A stretch of 64,000 nucleotides of DNA. Origin: Bradyrhizobium sp. (GTDB lineage Bacteria > Pseudomonadota > Alphaproteobacteria > Rhizobiales > Xanthobacteraceae). The stretch's first letter is position 1, and every line of letters starts with the position of its first letter. Below are positions 44,649 through 53,145 of this stretch, one piece after another. Below the pieces are notes generated by a model, which saw nothing but the letters and a program-made list of their open reading frames with translations, searched no databases and was not told the DNA's origin. The stretch lies in NCBI RefSeq assembly GCF_016219575.1, contig NZ_JACRMG010000035.1, positions 1-64,000 on the forward strand, in the 5' to 3' direction. Both the position numbers and the translations under genes were made by a program.

Positions 44649-44984
44649 GACTTCCTCGGCCCCTGATGGATGCGAGGGGACAACGGCAGGGGAACCCGTT
44701 GGTTTCATGGGGGCGAGTGGCCGCCCGTCGCGGGTCCGGCGGAGCCGAAATGTCGCCAAATCCCTCATATCCGGCGGTTTTTCGGGCCCGTTTGCCTTGA
44801 CTCCGGGCTCTTTCCCGCTATAAAGCCCGCCATCCGGCGCGGGATTTCCTGCGCCGCTCGTTTTTGCGCGGAAAGCCAAGGGGTTAACCCGGGATCGCGC
44901 GGAACACGTACCCATAACCGACTGAACAAGAAGCCGGCCCGGGCGAAGTCTCGAGGACGGGATCGAACACGAAGGAATCAAACG
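44649..44984 (+). promoter_or_regulatory. upstream region of rplU with a candidate promoter
   Basis: 336-bp gap between the divergent ROK and rplU genes. TTGACT (44797-44802), 16-bp spacer, TATAAA (44819-44824) is a good sigma-70-type promoter reading toward rplU. The leader of about 155 nt is long enough for ribosomal-protein regulation, but I saw no clear L21 leader structure. Confidence 0.6.
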
Positions 44985-45488
44985 ATGTTCGCAGTCATCA
45001 AAACCGGCGGCCGGCAATACCGCGTCGTTCCGAATGATGTACTCGAGATAGGCAAGATCGAAGGCCAGGTCGGCACGATCGTGCAGCTTGGCGAAGTTCT
45101 GGTGGTCGGCGGCGACACGCCGGTGCTGGGCACGCCCACGGTGGCAGGCGCCACCGTTGCGGCCGAAGTGCTGGACCACAAGCGCGGACCGAAGGTGATC
45201 GCCTTCAAGAAGCGCCGCCGCAAGAATTCGCGCCGCAAGCGCGGATATCGCGACGAGATCACGGTGCTGCGCATCACCGAGATCCTGACCGACAACGCCA
45301 AGCCGACCGTCGGCCCGCGTCCGAAGAAGGAAAAGGTCGCCGCTCCCGCCACTGAAGGCGACGATGAGGCGCCGAAGGCGGCCAGGAAGAAGGCCCCTGC
45401 CAAGAAGCCGGCAGCCAAGGCAGCGGCCAAGCCCGCCGCCAAAAAGGCTCCGGCCAAGAAGGCGGCGGCCAAGAAGACCGGGAAGTGA
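44985..45488 (+). CDS. rplU: 50S ribosomal protein L21
   Basis: 167 residues. MFAVIKTGGRQYRVVPNDVL, VGGDTPVLGTPTVAGATVAA, and KRRRKNSRRKRGYRDEIT are L21 signatures; it binds 23S rRNA in the large subunit. The core is about 103 residues, and a C-terminal extension of about 60 residues made of PAKK/AAAKK repeats follows, a common rhizobial addition. It is followed by rpmA 84 bp downstream (one operon). GAAGGAATCAAACG precedes the ATG. Confidence 0.97.
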   Translation: MFAVIKTGGRQYRVVPNDVLEIGKIEGQVGTIVQLGEVLVVGGDTPVLGTPTVAGATVAAEVLDHKRGPKVIAFKKRRRKNSRRKRGYRDEITVLRITEILTDNAKPTVGPRPKKEKVAAPATEGDDEAPKAARKKAPAKKPAAKAAAKPAAKKAPAKKAAAKKTGK

Positions 45489-45572
45489 TCGCTTCGATTT
45501 GAAGCGTGACAAAATTTGAAATGATTCCGTCAAGGAATTGATCTAAGAGATACGAGAAGTTGGAGACGGTGC

Positions 45573-45842
45573 ATGGCTCACAAAAAAGCAGGCGGTTCAT
45601 CGCGAAACGGACGTGATTCGGCGGGCAAGCGGCTCGGAATCAAGGCGTTCGGCGGCGAGCACGTCGTTCCCGGCAACATCATCGCGCGTCAGCGCGGCAC
45701 CACCTGGCATCCCGGCCTTAATGTCGGCATGGGCACCGACCATACTCTGTTTGCCAAGGTCGAAGGCCGCGTCGAGTTCCGCGCCAAAGCCAATGGCCGC
45801 ACCTTCGTGTCGGTACTTCCGATGACCGAGGCGGCCGAATAG
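45573..45842 (+). CDS. rpmA: 50S ribosomal protein L27
   Basis: 89 residues. MAHKKAGGSSRNGRDSAGKR, LGIKAFGGEHVVPGNIIARQ and GMGTDHTLFAKVEG are invariant L27 segments. It lies near the peptidyl-transferase centre. The N-terminus starts directly with MAHKK, so no proteolytic leader. Operon with rplU; ended by the strong terminator at 45908-45939. Confidence 0.98.
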   Translation: MAHKKAGGSSRNGRDSAGKRLGIKAFGGEHVVPGNIIARQRGTTWHPGLNVGMGTDHTLFAKVEGRVEFRAKANGRTFVSVLPMTEAAE

Positions 45843-45907
45843 ACGGTGGATCAAATTTGAGTCCGCCGGGTCCTGACGAACCGGCGGAGTCCTTAACAAG
45901 GCTCCAG

Positions 45908-45939
45908 AAGGGGAGGCGGGAAACCGGCCTCCCCTTTTT
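45908..45939 (+). terminator. rho-independent terminator of the rplU-rpmA operon
   Basis: AAGGGGAGGC (45908-45917) pairs with GCCTCCCCTT (45927-45936), nine-base loop, followed by TTTTTATTTT. A second GC hairpin, TCCGCCGG/CCGGCGGA, lies just upstream (45861-45887). Confidence 0.9.
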
Positions 45940-45984
45940 ATTTTCGACTTCGCGTTTGTCGCGTTGCCTCACAGGAGCCGGACG

Positions 45985-46581
45985 ATGCTGCAGGAATTTC
46001 CGACCCAGACGCTGCGCGAGGGGTGTCCTTGCGTCCTCGAGACCGAACGGCTGAGCCTGCGCCGGCCGACGCTCGCGGACGTAAAAGCGATTGCGCGTCT
46101 CGCCAACGACCGCCGCATCGCCGAGAATACGCGCCGCCTTCCGCATCCCTATTCGCAGGAACACGCCGTCGAGTTCGTCCGCTTCACCGCAGCTGAGCCG
46201 CACGAGATCGCGTTCCTGATCGAGAACAATTTCGCGCCGGTCGGCATGGTCGGCATCAACATGGCCGAGCGCGACGCGCCCGAGCTCGGCTACTGGCTCG
46301 GCGTCGAGCATTGGGGCCAGGGTTTTGGCACCGAGGCCGCGCGCGCGGCGATCGACTATTTCTTCGAGGAGTCTTCCGGCGAGCATTTGTTCGCCGGCGC
46401 GCGGGTGACCAACCCCGCCTCGCGCAACATCCTGGAGAAGTGCGGCTTCCAGTGGAGCGGCGTCGAGCTGCACCGCTTCGAGGCGCTCGGCTGCTCGACC
46501 CCGGTCGACAGGTTCCGCCTGTCGCGCAGCGTGTGGTCGTCGCTGAAGCACTGGAGCAGCTCGGTGCGGCGGGAGAGGTGA
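45985..46581 (+). CDS. GNAT-family N-acetyltransferase
   Basis: 198 residues from ATG 45985 with AGGAG at 45972-45976. RimJ/RimL-like GNAT: ETERLSLRRPTLADVKAIAR, then FAPVGMVGINM, PELGYWLGVEHWGQGFGTEA (acetyl-CoA motif, Q-x-x-G-x-G/A), ARVTNPASRNILEKCGFQWS. These enzymes acetylate protein N-termini or small substrates; the substrate is not clear. It sits between the ribosomal genes and the repeat-rich gap, as GNAT genes often do near rpmA-obgE in these bacteria. Confidence 0.9.
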   Translation: MLQEFPTQTLREGCPCVLETERLSLRRPTLADVKAIARLANDRRIAENTRRLPHPYSQEHAVEFVRFTAAEPHEIAFLIENNFAPVGMVGINMAERDAPELGYWLGVEHWGQGFGTEAARAAIDYFFEESSGEHLFAGARVTNPASRNILEKCGFQWSGVELHRFEALGCSTPVDRFRLSRSVWSSLKHWSSSVRRER

Positions 46582-46607
46582 GCGCGCCCGCCCTCCGCAT
46601 TCACGAC

Positions 46608-46745
46608 CGTCGTCCCGGCGAAAGCCGGGACCCATAACCACAGAGCGTAGTTGTTTGACTCGCTGCGGCTCCGGTCTTCGCAAAACAACCTGCTGTGGTT
46701 ATGGGTCCCGGGTCGCGTCGCCTTGCTCGCTTGCCCGGGACGACA
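46608..46745. repeat. palindromic intergenic repeat element
   Basis: GGGACCCATAACCACAG (46627-46643) is the exact reverse complement of CTGTGGTTATGGGTCCC (46693-46709), a 17-bp arm pair with a 49-base centre. Outer CGTCGTCCCGG / CCGGGACGAC parts also pair, so the full element could form a long hairpin. Similar units occur at 47119-47250 and 48744-48868. Confidence 0.8.
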
Positions 46746-47118
46746 GCGAGTCTATTGCGCGCACATGCTCTCGTTCTCACGGCGCGATTTTCGCCTGAGC
46801 TTTGCATCTCGTTGGCCCTCTCTCTGACTGAGGGCGCAGGGAAAGCCGGGTGCCGGCGGCACCCGCATCACCGTGTGCGAAGAGTGCTACAAAAAATGCA
46901 CACGGGTTTGACAGGTACAGCCGAGACATCCCGGCTTTCCCCGCGCAATGGCTTTACGGCTTATACGTACTCTCCCCGGGGAACGGCCTTTCTTGCCCCC
47001 GTTGCCTCGCCAGCACAGGCCGGCGGGGATAGACGCCAGGGTCGCGGCGCCAGGACCACACGATTTCGCCGTACGCTGCGGCGTTTTCGTCAGGTGACAA
47101 ACACCCGACTGCCGCCCA

Positions 47119-47250
47119 CACTCCGCTGTCGCCCCGGCGCAGGCCGGGGCCCAGAACCACAGGGAGTGGTTGTTGAGGGAAAGCCGGCTGCCGTCTCACC
47201 AAGACAATTTCCGCCGCGGCGTATGGGTTCCGGCCTCGGGACGACAGGGT
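47119..47250. repeat. degenerate copy of the same repeat family
   Basis: GTCGCCCCGGCGCAGGCCGG and CCCAGAACCACAGGGAGTGG resemble the left arm at 46609-46645; the right arm (GTATGGGTTCCGGCCTCGGG) is degraded. Weaker inverted pairing than the 46608 element. Confidence 0.55.
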
Positions 47251-47269
47251 ATCATGTAGCCCAGCGCCC

Positions 47270-47653
47270 TCACCCAGCAACCGGCTTGCGGTAGACGTCC
47301 TTTCTCGCGAGCTTGCCGTTCTCGAACGTGTAGCGCTCGATACCCGCCTGCTCGCGCTGCTCGCCGGTGTCGCGGACGGTCTCGCTGACGCGGAAGGTCA
47401 TGAAGGAGATTTCGGGTAGGTGGTGATAGACGACGTCATGGAAGCGGCTCGACGAGAAGAACGCCTTGCGTTCCTCGATATGTTTGCCGATGGCGTCGCG
47501 ACCGGTCAGCACGCGCTCGGGCGACAGGCCGTCGTGATAGAGCCAGACGAAGTTTTCCGTGACGACCCCATAGAGTGAGTCCATGTCGTTCTTGAACAGG
47601 GCACGGGCAAAGCCCTGGAACAGGGCGTCGCGTTCGGTGGCGGTGGGAGTCAT
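47270..47653 (-). CDS. NTF2/SnoaL-like protein
   Basis: 127 residues, cone-fold NTF2 family: AFRALFKNDMD-type start (FQGFARALFKNDMDSLYGVV), NFVWLYHDGLSPERVLTGRD, KHIEERKAFFSSSRFHDVVY, EQAGIERYTFENGKLARKDV. Such proteins are polyketide cyclases, ketosteroid isomerases or unknown small-molecule binders. No second domain. Just upstream lies the 47675-47789 inverted repeat. The closing Y-x-F-x-x-G-K pattern is typical of the family. Confidence 0.82.
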   Translation of the reverse strand: MTPTATERDALFQGFARALFKNDMDSLYGVVTENFVWLYHDGLSPERVLTGRDAIGKHIEERKAFFSSSRFHDVVYHHLPEISFMTFRVSETVRDTGEQREQAGIERYTFENGKLARKDVYRKPVAG

Positions 47654-47674
47654 GAGGATGAACCTCGCGGAGCT

Positions 47675-47789
47675 CGTAGGGCGGGTTAGCGAAGCGTAAC
47701 CCGCCGACCGGTATACGCCAACGGCGGGTTACGCCTTCCACCTCTCATGCCGACCTATCTCGATTGTGATCCGGCTAACCCGCCCTACG
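47675..47789. repeat. 16-bp inverted repeat, rhizobial-type intergenic element
   Basis: CGTAGGGCGGGTTAGC (47675-47690) and GCTAACCCGCCCTACG (47774-47789) are perfect inverted arms; inner CGTAACCCGCC / GGCGGGTTACG pair too. It fills the gap between the SnoaL-like and DMT-exporter genes. Confidence 0.85.
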
Positions 47790-47800
47790 CAACTACGTTT

Positions 47801-48715
47801 TCACGCCGGCGGATTTACCGCGGGTTCCTCGCGGCCGAGCGCCTGCTCGCGCAGGAAGATGTAGATGCCGGCGGCGATGATGATGGCGGCGCCGATGATG
47901 GTGGCAAGCGACGGCACGTCGCCGAACACGACATAGCCGAACATCACGGCCCATACGATCATCGAGTACTGGTAGGGCACGACGACGGAAGCCGGCGCGA
48001 GTTTCAGCGAGCGGTTGACGCACATCAGCGCGCTCACGGAGATGGCGCCTGCCAGCACGAACAGGCCGAGGCTGGAAAGGCTCGGCGCCACCCAGCCGAA
48101 CGGCGCCATCAGCGCGCCCAGCGTGAAGGTGCCGATGAACTGCGTGGAGGCCAGCACGATATCGGGCGTTGCCCGCAGCGAACGGGTGATCAGCATCAGG
48201 AAGGCGAACGAAGTGGAGCCCGCGAGCGCGATCAGCGCCGGCCAGCTCACGCTTTCGGCCGACGGCCGCAGCGCAATCAGCACGCCGCAAAAGCCGATCA
48301 GCACCGCGCTCCAGCGCCGCCAGCCGATCTTCTCGCGCAGCACGATGCCCGACAAGGCCGTGACGAAGATCGGGCACGCCAGGTAATAGGTGATGACGTC
48401 AGCGAGCGGCAGATAGACGGTGGCGAGGAAGAAGGCCGCAACCTCGATGGTGGACAGCGTCACCCGCAGCAATTGCAGCCAGGGTCGCTCAAGGCTGAGA
48501 AAGGCGGCGCGCTGCTGCCAGATCAGCGGAAACAGCAGCACCAGCGCGGCACAGGCGCGCAGCCATAGCAGCTGCCCGACCGAATAGGTGGCGACCAGGA
48601 ATTTGCCGAGCGCATCGCCGAACGAGAACATGAAGATGCCAAGCAGCATCAGGCCGATGCCGGCCAGGCGTGCGGAGCGTTCGTCGAGAGTGGATGTTCT
48701 TGCGAAGAGGGGCAT
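47801..48715 (-). CDS. EamA/DMT-family transporter
   Basis: 304 residues from ATG 48715 (MPLFARTSTLDER); about ten hydrophobic helices (LAGIGLMLLGIFMFSFGDAL, SVGQLLWLRACAALVLLFPL, IGAAIIIAAGIYIFLREQAL) in two EamA repeats. Inner-membrane drug/metabolite exporter; the substrate is unknown. The longer frame to 48757 adds a hydrophilic stretch without a good ribosome binding site. A palindromic repeat (48744-48868) precedes it. Confidence 0.88.
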   Translation of the reverse strand: MPLFARTSTLDERSARLAGIGLMLLGIFMFSFGDALGKFLVATYSVGQLLWLRACAALVLLFPLIWQQRAAFLSLERPWLQLLRVTLSTIEVAAFFLATVYLPLADVITYYLACPIFVTALSGIVLREKIGWRRWSAVLIGFCGVLIALRPSAESVSWPALIALAGSTSFAFLMLITRSLRATPDIVLASTQFIGTFTLGALMAPFGWVAPSLSSLGLFVLAGAISVSALMCVNRSLKLAPASVVVPYQYSMIVWAVMFGYVVFGDVPSLATIIGAAIIIAAGIYIFLREQALGREEPAVNPPA

Positions 48716-48743
48716 GCGGGCGGGGTTTGTTTCTCGTCTTGCG

Positions 48744-48868
48744 TCATGGCCGGGCATAGCCGTTCGAAGAACGGCGTCGCTTCGCTCCGCCTATGTCCCG
48801 GCCATCCACGTCTTTGTTGAACACCGTTTTAAAGACGTGGATGCCCGGGACAAGCCCGGGCACGACGA
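48744..48868. repeat. palindromic repeat between DMT and MaoC genes
   Basis: ATCCACGTCTTT (48804-48815) pairs with AAAGACGTGGAT (48831-48842); outer arms GCCCGGGACAAGCCCGGGC-type sequence surround it. The element matches rhizobial extragenic palindromes in style. It lies between divergent genes and could influence both promoters. Confidence 0.75.
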
Positions 48869-48935
48869 TTTGAACCATTTGCCGCAGCCGGAACGCTGCG
48901 ATACTACGCGCCTATCAAGCATCGCAGGAAACGCC

Positions 48936-49415
48936 ATGACCGAGTTCGACCCCGCCAACCACCGCATGGTGCCCGCGCAGCGCTGGTTCGAGGATTTCGT
49001 GCTCGGCGAGCGCTTCGTACTGCCCGGCCGGACGCAGACCGTCGCGATCTTCGCGGCGTTCCAGGCCGCAAGCGGCGATACTCACCCGATCCATTACGAC
49101 GTCGAATATTGCCGCGCCAAGGGCATGCCGCATCTCTTGGCGCACGGTTTCCAGACGCTGGTGCACACCGCGCCGGGCGCCGGCCTGTTTCCCTTCGTCA
49201 CCGAGGAGTCGCTGGTCGGCTTCCTCGAACAGTCCAGCAAGTTCCTGAAGCCGGTCTATGCCGACGACACCATCTATCCTGCGCTGGAAGTGATCGAGCT
49301 CGTGCCGGGCCGCTCTACCGGCGTGGTGACGCTGCGCTCGACCGTCCATAACCAGCGCCGCGAGCTGGTGCTGGAGGGAACGCAGAAATTTCTGATCCGG
49401 AAGCGGCCGGGCTGA
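48936..49415 (+). CDS. MaoC-like dehydratase/hydratase
   Basis: 159 residues from ATG 48936. Hot-dog fold: RWFEDFVLGERFVLPGRTQT, ASGDTHPIHYDVEYCRAKGM with the hydratase D-x-x-P-I-H motif (Asp and His catalytic), LLAHGFQTLVHTAPGAGLFP. Acts on an acyl-CoA or thioester; pathway unknown. The upstream frame is chance extension through the repeat region. Confidence 0.88.
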   Translation: MTEFDPANHRMVPAQRWFEDFVLGERFVLPGRTQTVAIFAAFQAASGDTHPIHYDVEYCRAKGMPHLLAHGFQTLVHTAPGAGLFPFVTEESLVGFLEQSSKFLKPVYADDTIYPALEVIELVPGRSTGVVTLRSTVHNQRRELVLEGTQKFLIRKRPG

Positions 49416-49480
49416 AAGTTAGGGCTTTTCGCCCATTTCGGCCATTTGCAGGGTTGCCGCAGCAGCCTTGCTGCCTTACC

Positions 49481-49567
49481 TAGAGCCTCGGTAGAACCCA
49501 GGCTCTAGCCTTTTGGCTGACGCGTTTTCTTCACGCGAACCGGTCTCCACTTCGCTCGAAAACGCTA
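49481..49567. repeat. RIME-like repeat directly upstream of obgE
   Basis: TAGAGCCT (49481-49488) pairs with AGGCTCTA (49500-49507); then GCGTTTTC (49522-49529) pairs with GAAAACGC (49558-49565). The CTTCACGCGAACCGGT and CACTTCGCTCGAAAACGC parts are like widely dispersed rhizobial intergenic mosaic elements, from memory. It ends 11 bp before the obgE start, so the obgE ribosome binding region borders the repeat. Confidence 0.7.
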
Positions 49568-49577
49568 TGGTACACCC

Positions 49578-50618
49578 ATGAAATTCCTTGACGAGGCAAA
49601 GGTCTATGTCCGCTCCGGCGACGGCGGCAATGGCTGCGTGGCGTTTCGCCGCGAGAAATTCATCGAGTTCGGCGGACCCAGCGGCGGAAATGGCGGACGC
49701 GGCGGCGATGTCGTGCTCGAATGCGTGGACGGGCTGAACACGCTGATCGACTACCGCTACCAGCAGCACTTCAAGGCGCAGAAGGGCACCAATGGCATGG
49801 GCAAGGACCGCCACGGCGCCAATGGCAAGCCTATCGTGCTGAAGGTGCCCGTGGGCACGCAGGTGTTCGACGAGGACCGCGAGACGCTGATCCACGATTT
49901 CACGAAACTCGGCGAAAAATTCGTGCTCGCCGAGGGCGGCAATGGCGGCTTCGGCAACGCGCATTTCAAGTCGTCGACCAACCGCGCGCCGCGCAACGCC
50001 AATCCCGGCGCGCCCGGCGAGGAACGCTGGATCTGGCTGCGACTGAAACTCATTGCAGACGCCGGGTTGGTCGGCCTGCCGAATGCGGGAAAGTCCACCT
50101 TCCTGTCGGTGGTGAGCGCGGCCAAGCCGAAGATCGCCGACTATCCCTTCACCACACTGCATCCGCAGCTCGGCGTGGTGAATGCCGACGGGCGCGAATT
50201 CGTTCTCGCCGATATCCCTGGGCTGATCGAGGGTGCGCATGAGGGCGCCGGCCTCGGCGATCGCTTCCTCGGCCATGTCGAGCGATGTCGCGTGCTGCTG
50301 CACCTGGTCGACGCCACCACCGAACATGCCGGCAAGGCCTACAAGACGGTGCGCACCGAACTGGAGGCCTATGAAGGCCAGCTTGCGGACAAGATCGAGA
50401 TCGTCGCGCTGAACAAGATCGACGCGGTGACGCCGGACGAGTTGAAGAAGCAGAAGGACCGGCTGAAGCGCGCGGCGAAAAAGACGCCGCTGCTGCTGTC
50501 GGCGGCGACCGGCCAGGGCGTCAGGGAAGCCCTGCATGCGCTGGTCGAGGTGATCGGCGAGGCGCCGGTCTCCAGCAAGGCCAGGGCCACCGCCGAAATG
50601 GAGCCGTGGACGGCGTGA
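49578..50618 (+). CDS. obgE: Obg-family GTPase ObgE/CgtA
   Basis: 346 residues. N-terminal glycine-rich Obg fold (VRSGDGGNGCVAFRREKFIE, GNGGRGGDVVLE, AEGGNGGFGNAHFKSSTNRA) and GTPase domain: G1 GLPNAGKST (about 167), G3 DIPGLIEGA (about 213), G4 NKID. Ribosome-associated GTPase in large-subunit assembly and stress control. Its usual downstream partner proB is displaced by about 10.6 kb here. Confidence 0.97.
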   Translation: MKFLDEAKVYVRSGDGGNGCVAFRREKFIEFGGPSGGNGGRGGDVVLECVDGLNTLIDYRYQQHFKAQKGTNGMGKDRHGANGKPIVLKVPVGTQVFDEDRETLIHDFTKLGEKFVLAEGGNGGFGNAHFKSSTNRAPRNANPGAPGEERWIWLRLKLIADAGLVGLPNAGKSTFLSVVSAAKPKIADYPFTTLHPQLGVVNADGREFVLADIPGLIEGAHEGAGLGDRFLGHVERCRVLLHLVDATTEHAGKAYKTVRTELEAYEGQLADKIEIVALNKIDAVTPDELKKQKDRLKRAAKKTPLLLSAATGQGVREALHALVEVIGEAPVSSKARATAEMEPWTA

Positions 50619-50683
50619 GCCGCTTGTCATCCACTGCCCGATATCGCAGCATCGCCGCGACCTCATCGGAAGAGAAGACTCAA

Positions 50684-52312
50684 GTGGCGCGCGCGAAGAA
50701 CGTTCTCTGGATCATGTGCGACCAGCTTCGCCATGATTATCTCGGCTGTACCGGCCATCCCACGCTGAAGACCCCTAACATCGACGCCATGGCGAAGCGC
50801 GGCGTGCGCTTCTCCAGGGCCTACGTGCAGTCGCCGATCTGCGGCCCGTCGCGGATGTGCTTCTACACCGGCCGCTACATGCGCTCGCACGGCTCGCACT
50901 GGAACGGCTGGCCGCTACGCGTCGGCGAGCCGACGCTCGGCGATCACCTGAAGAAAATCGGCGTGCGCAACGTGCTGGTCGGCAAGACCCACATGGCGCC
51001 GGATATCGAAGGGCTGAAGATGCTCGGCATCGCGCCGGACTCCATCATCGGCGTGCATGTTTCGGAGTGCGGATTCGAACCGTATGAGCGCGACGACGGG
51101 CTGCATCCGTCGAACCGGCCGCGGCCGCGCTACGATTCCTGGCTGCGCGAGCAGGGATACGATGCGCCCAATCCGTGGGAGCACTGGGCCAATTCCGGCG
51201 CCGACGCCGATGGCGAGTTGCAGAACGGCTGGCTGCTGGTGCACGCCGACAAGGCCGCGCGCATCCCGGAAGAGCTTTCCGAGACGCCCTACATGACGCG
51301 CCGTGCGATGGACTTCATCACGGAAGCGGAAGGCGACGGCCGGCCGTGGTGCCTGCACCTGTCCTATATCAAGCCCCACTGGCCCTACATCGCGCCGGAG
51401 CCCTATGCCAGCATGTACGGCGAAAAGGACGTCAAGCCGGCGATCCGCTCGGAGAAGGAGCGCCAGGAGGCGCATCCGGTATTCGCCGCCTACATGGACA
51501 TGCGCTACTCCCGCAACATGTCGCGCGACGAGGCGCGCGAGAAAGTGATCCCGGCCTATATGGGACTGATCACCCAAATCGACGACCAGATGGGCGTCCT
51601 GATGAAGTTTCTCGAAGCGCGCGGCCTGCTCGACGACACCATGATCGTGTTCACCAGCGATCACGGCGATTATCTCGGCGATCACTGGATGGGCGAGAAG
51701 GACCTGTTCCACGACCAGTCGGCCAGGATTCCGCTGATCGTGATCGATCCCTCGCGCGAAGCCGATTCCACGCGCGGCACGGTTTGCGACGCGCTGGTGG
51801 AAGGCATCGACCTTGCGCCGACCTTCATCGACTATTTCGGCGGCACGCCGCCCGACCACATCCTTGAAGGCCGCTCGCTGATGCCGCTGCTGCGCGGCGA
51901 GACACCCGCTTGGCGCAAGGTGTTGTTCTCCGAGTACGATTATTCGATGCAGGACGTTCGGATGAAGCTGAACCAGCCGATCGAGCAGTGCCGGCTATTC
52001 ATGGTTTTTGACGGCCGCTGGAAATACATCCACGCCTCTGGCTTCCGGCCGATGCTCTACGACATCCAGAGCGATCCCGACGAATTCGCCGACCGCGGCG
52101 AGGATCCCGCCTGCGCCGATGTGATCGCCCGCCTGCAGGCGGCGCTGTTCGACTGGGCGCTGCATCCGAGAATGCACATCACCACGCCGAACGCGAAAAT
52201 CGCCGCCTACGCTGAAAAGCAGATGCAGGTCAAAGGCGGCATCCTGATCGGCATCTGGGACGAGCAGGAGCTCGCCGCGATCCGCGCGCGGATTGCGGCG
52301 CAATCGGCATGA
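50684..52312 (+). CDS. sulfatase-family hydrolase (alkaline phosphatase superfamily)
   Basis: 542 residues from GTG 50684 (GGAAGAGAAG upstream); the longer frame to 50606 overlaps obgE. N-terminal metal site KNVLWIMCDQLRHDYLG (Asp13), formylglycine signature C53-x-P-S-R in SPICGPSRMCFYTGRY, FTSDHGDYLGDHWMGEKD (metal ligands, about 325), and a C-terminal IQSDPDEFADRGED. Needs a formylglycine-generating enzyme for activation; none is in the window. Likely hydrolyses sulfate or phosphonate esters. No signal peptide, so cytoplasmic. Overlaps the next gene (ATGA at 52309-52312). Confidence 0.9.
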   Translation: MARAKNVLWIMCDQLRHDYLGCTGHPTLKTPNIDAMAKRGVRFSRAYVQSPICGPSRMCFYTGRYMRSHGSHWNGWPLRVGEPTLGDHLKKIGVRNVLVGKTHMAPDIEGLKMLGIAPDSIIGVHVSECGFEPYERDDGLHPSNRPRPRYDSWLREQGYDAPNPWEHWANSGADADGELQNGWLLVHADKAARIPEELSETPYMTRRAMDFITEAEGDGRPWCLHLSYIKPHWPYIAPEPYASMYGEKDVKPAIRSEKERQEAHPVFAAYMDMRYSRNMSRDEAREKVIPAYMGLITQIDDQMGVLMKFLEARGLLDDTMIVFTSDHGDYLGDHWMGEKDLFHDQSARIPLIVIDPSREADSTRGTVCDALVEGIDLAPTFIDYFGGTPPDHILEGRSLMPLLRGETPAWRKVLFSEYDYSMQDVRMKLNQPIEQCRLFMVFDGRWKYIHASGFRPMLYDIQSDPDEFADRGEDPACADVIARLQAALFDWALHPRMHITTPNAKIAAYAEKQMQVKGGILIGIWDEQELAAIRARIAAQSA

Positions 52313-53004
52313 TCCGCCTCGCCGGACGCATCCTTACGGCGCTGCTTCTGATGCTGGCGGCCGCCCTGCCCGCCTTCGCCCAGGTCGCACCGACCGAAGC
52401 CGAACTGCGCGCCTATGACGGCCTGCATGCCGCGGCCGCCCGGGGCGACGTTGCCGAGATCGAGAAGCGCATTGCGGCGGGTGAGGACAAGGAAGCGCGC
52501 GACGGCCGCCAGCGTACGCCGCTGCATGTCGCAGCCTACCGGAAGCAGCACGATGCCGCCCGTGCCCTGATCCGGCTCGGCGCCGACCCGAACCGGCTCG
52601 AGATCGACCGCTACGACATCATCACCATCGCCGCGGTCGCCAACGATCTGCCGATGCTCAGACTGGCGATCGAAGGCGGTGGCAACCCGAAAGCGGTCAC
52701 CAGCCGCTACGACGGCACCGCCCTGATTGCCGCCGCGCATCTCGGCCATGTCGAGGTGGTGCGGACGCTGATCGCGGCGAAAGCGCCGCTCGATCACGTC
52801 AATAATCTCAGGTGGACCGCGCTGATCGAATCCATCGTGCTCGGCGATGGCGGCAAGAACCACACCGAGACGCTGCGCGCGCTGGTCGAGGCCGGCGCCG
52901 ACGTCAATATTCCCGACGGCAGCGGATCCACGCCGCTGGCCCTGGCGCGAAACCGCGACTATCGGGAGATGATCGCGATCCTGGAAAAGGCCGGGGCAAA
53001 GTAA
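52309..53004 (+). CDS. secreted ankyrin-repeat protein
   Basis: 231 residues. Signal peptide (MIRLAGRILTALLLMLAAAL, cleavage after AFA at about 24), then about five ankyrin repeats (TPLHVAAYRKQHDAARALIR, GTALIAAAHLGHVEVVRTLI, TPLALARNRDYREMIAILEK). Probably periplasmic protein-binding scaffold. Translationally coupled to the sulfatase by a 4-bp overlap, so the pair may act together. Confidence 0.9.
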   Translation: MIRLAGRILTALLLMLAAALPAFAQVAPTEAELRAYDGLHAAAARGDVAEIEKRIAAGEDKEARDGRQRTPLHVAAYRKQHDAARALIRLGADPNRLEIDRYDIITIAAVANDLPMLRLAIEGGGNPKAVTSRYDGTALIAAAHLGHVEVVRTLIAAKAPLDHVNNLRWTALIESIVLGDGGKNHTETLRALVEAGADVNIPDGSGSTPLALARNRDYREMIAILEKAGAK

Positions 53005-53145
53005 CGCCCGCACCGCGGAAGGGTTCGGCACGCCGCCGCGTCAACCTGAACTGGAGAACGATTGGCACGGCAATCCGGCCGGTCTAGAATCCATCTTGTC
53101 CGGCAGATCGGCGACGCATCCCCTTCACCAAGAGGAGACCAGCCA

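Larger units (their letters stand above)
46582..47269. other. repeat-rich intergenic region, no gene
   Basis: About 690 bp with palindromic repeats at each end (46608-46745 and about 47119-47250) and a middle part that, from general memory, recurs in rhizobial intergenic DNA (near TGCACACGGGTTTGACAGG, about 46898). A forward frame 46695-47294 is open only because of the GC-rich repeats and gives an Arg-rich, domain-free product. No real gene is visible. Confidence 0.55.

Noticed and set aside
44649..45533. Extension of the ROK gene to 45533
   Set aside because: It crosses rplU antisense and the good ribosome binding site is at 44648.
46695..47294. 199-residue forward frame in the repeat region
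   Set aside because: Formed by GC-rich palindromic repeats; Arg-rich product without domain.
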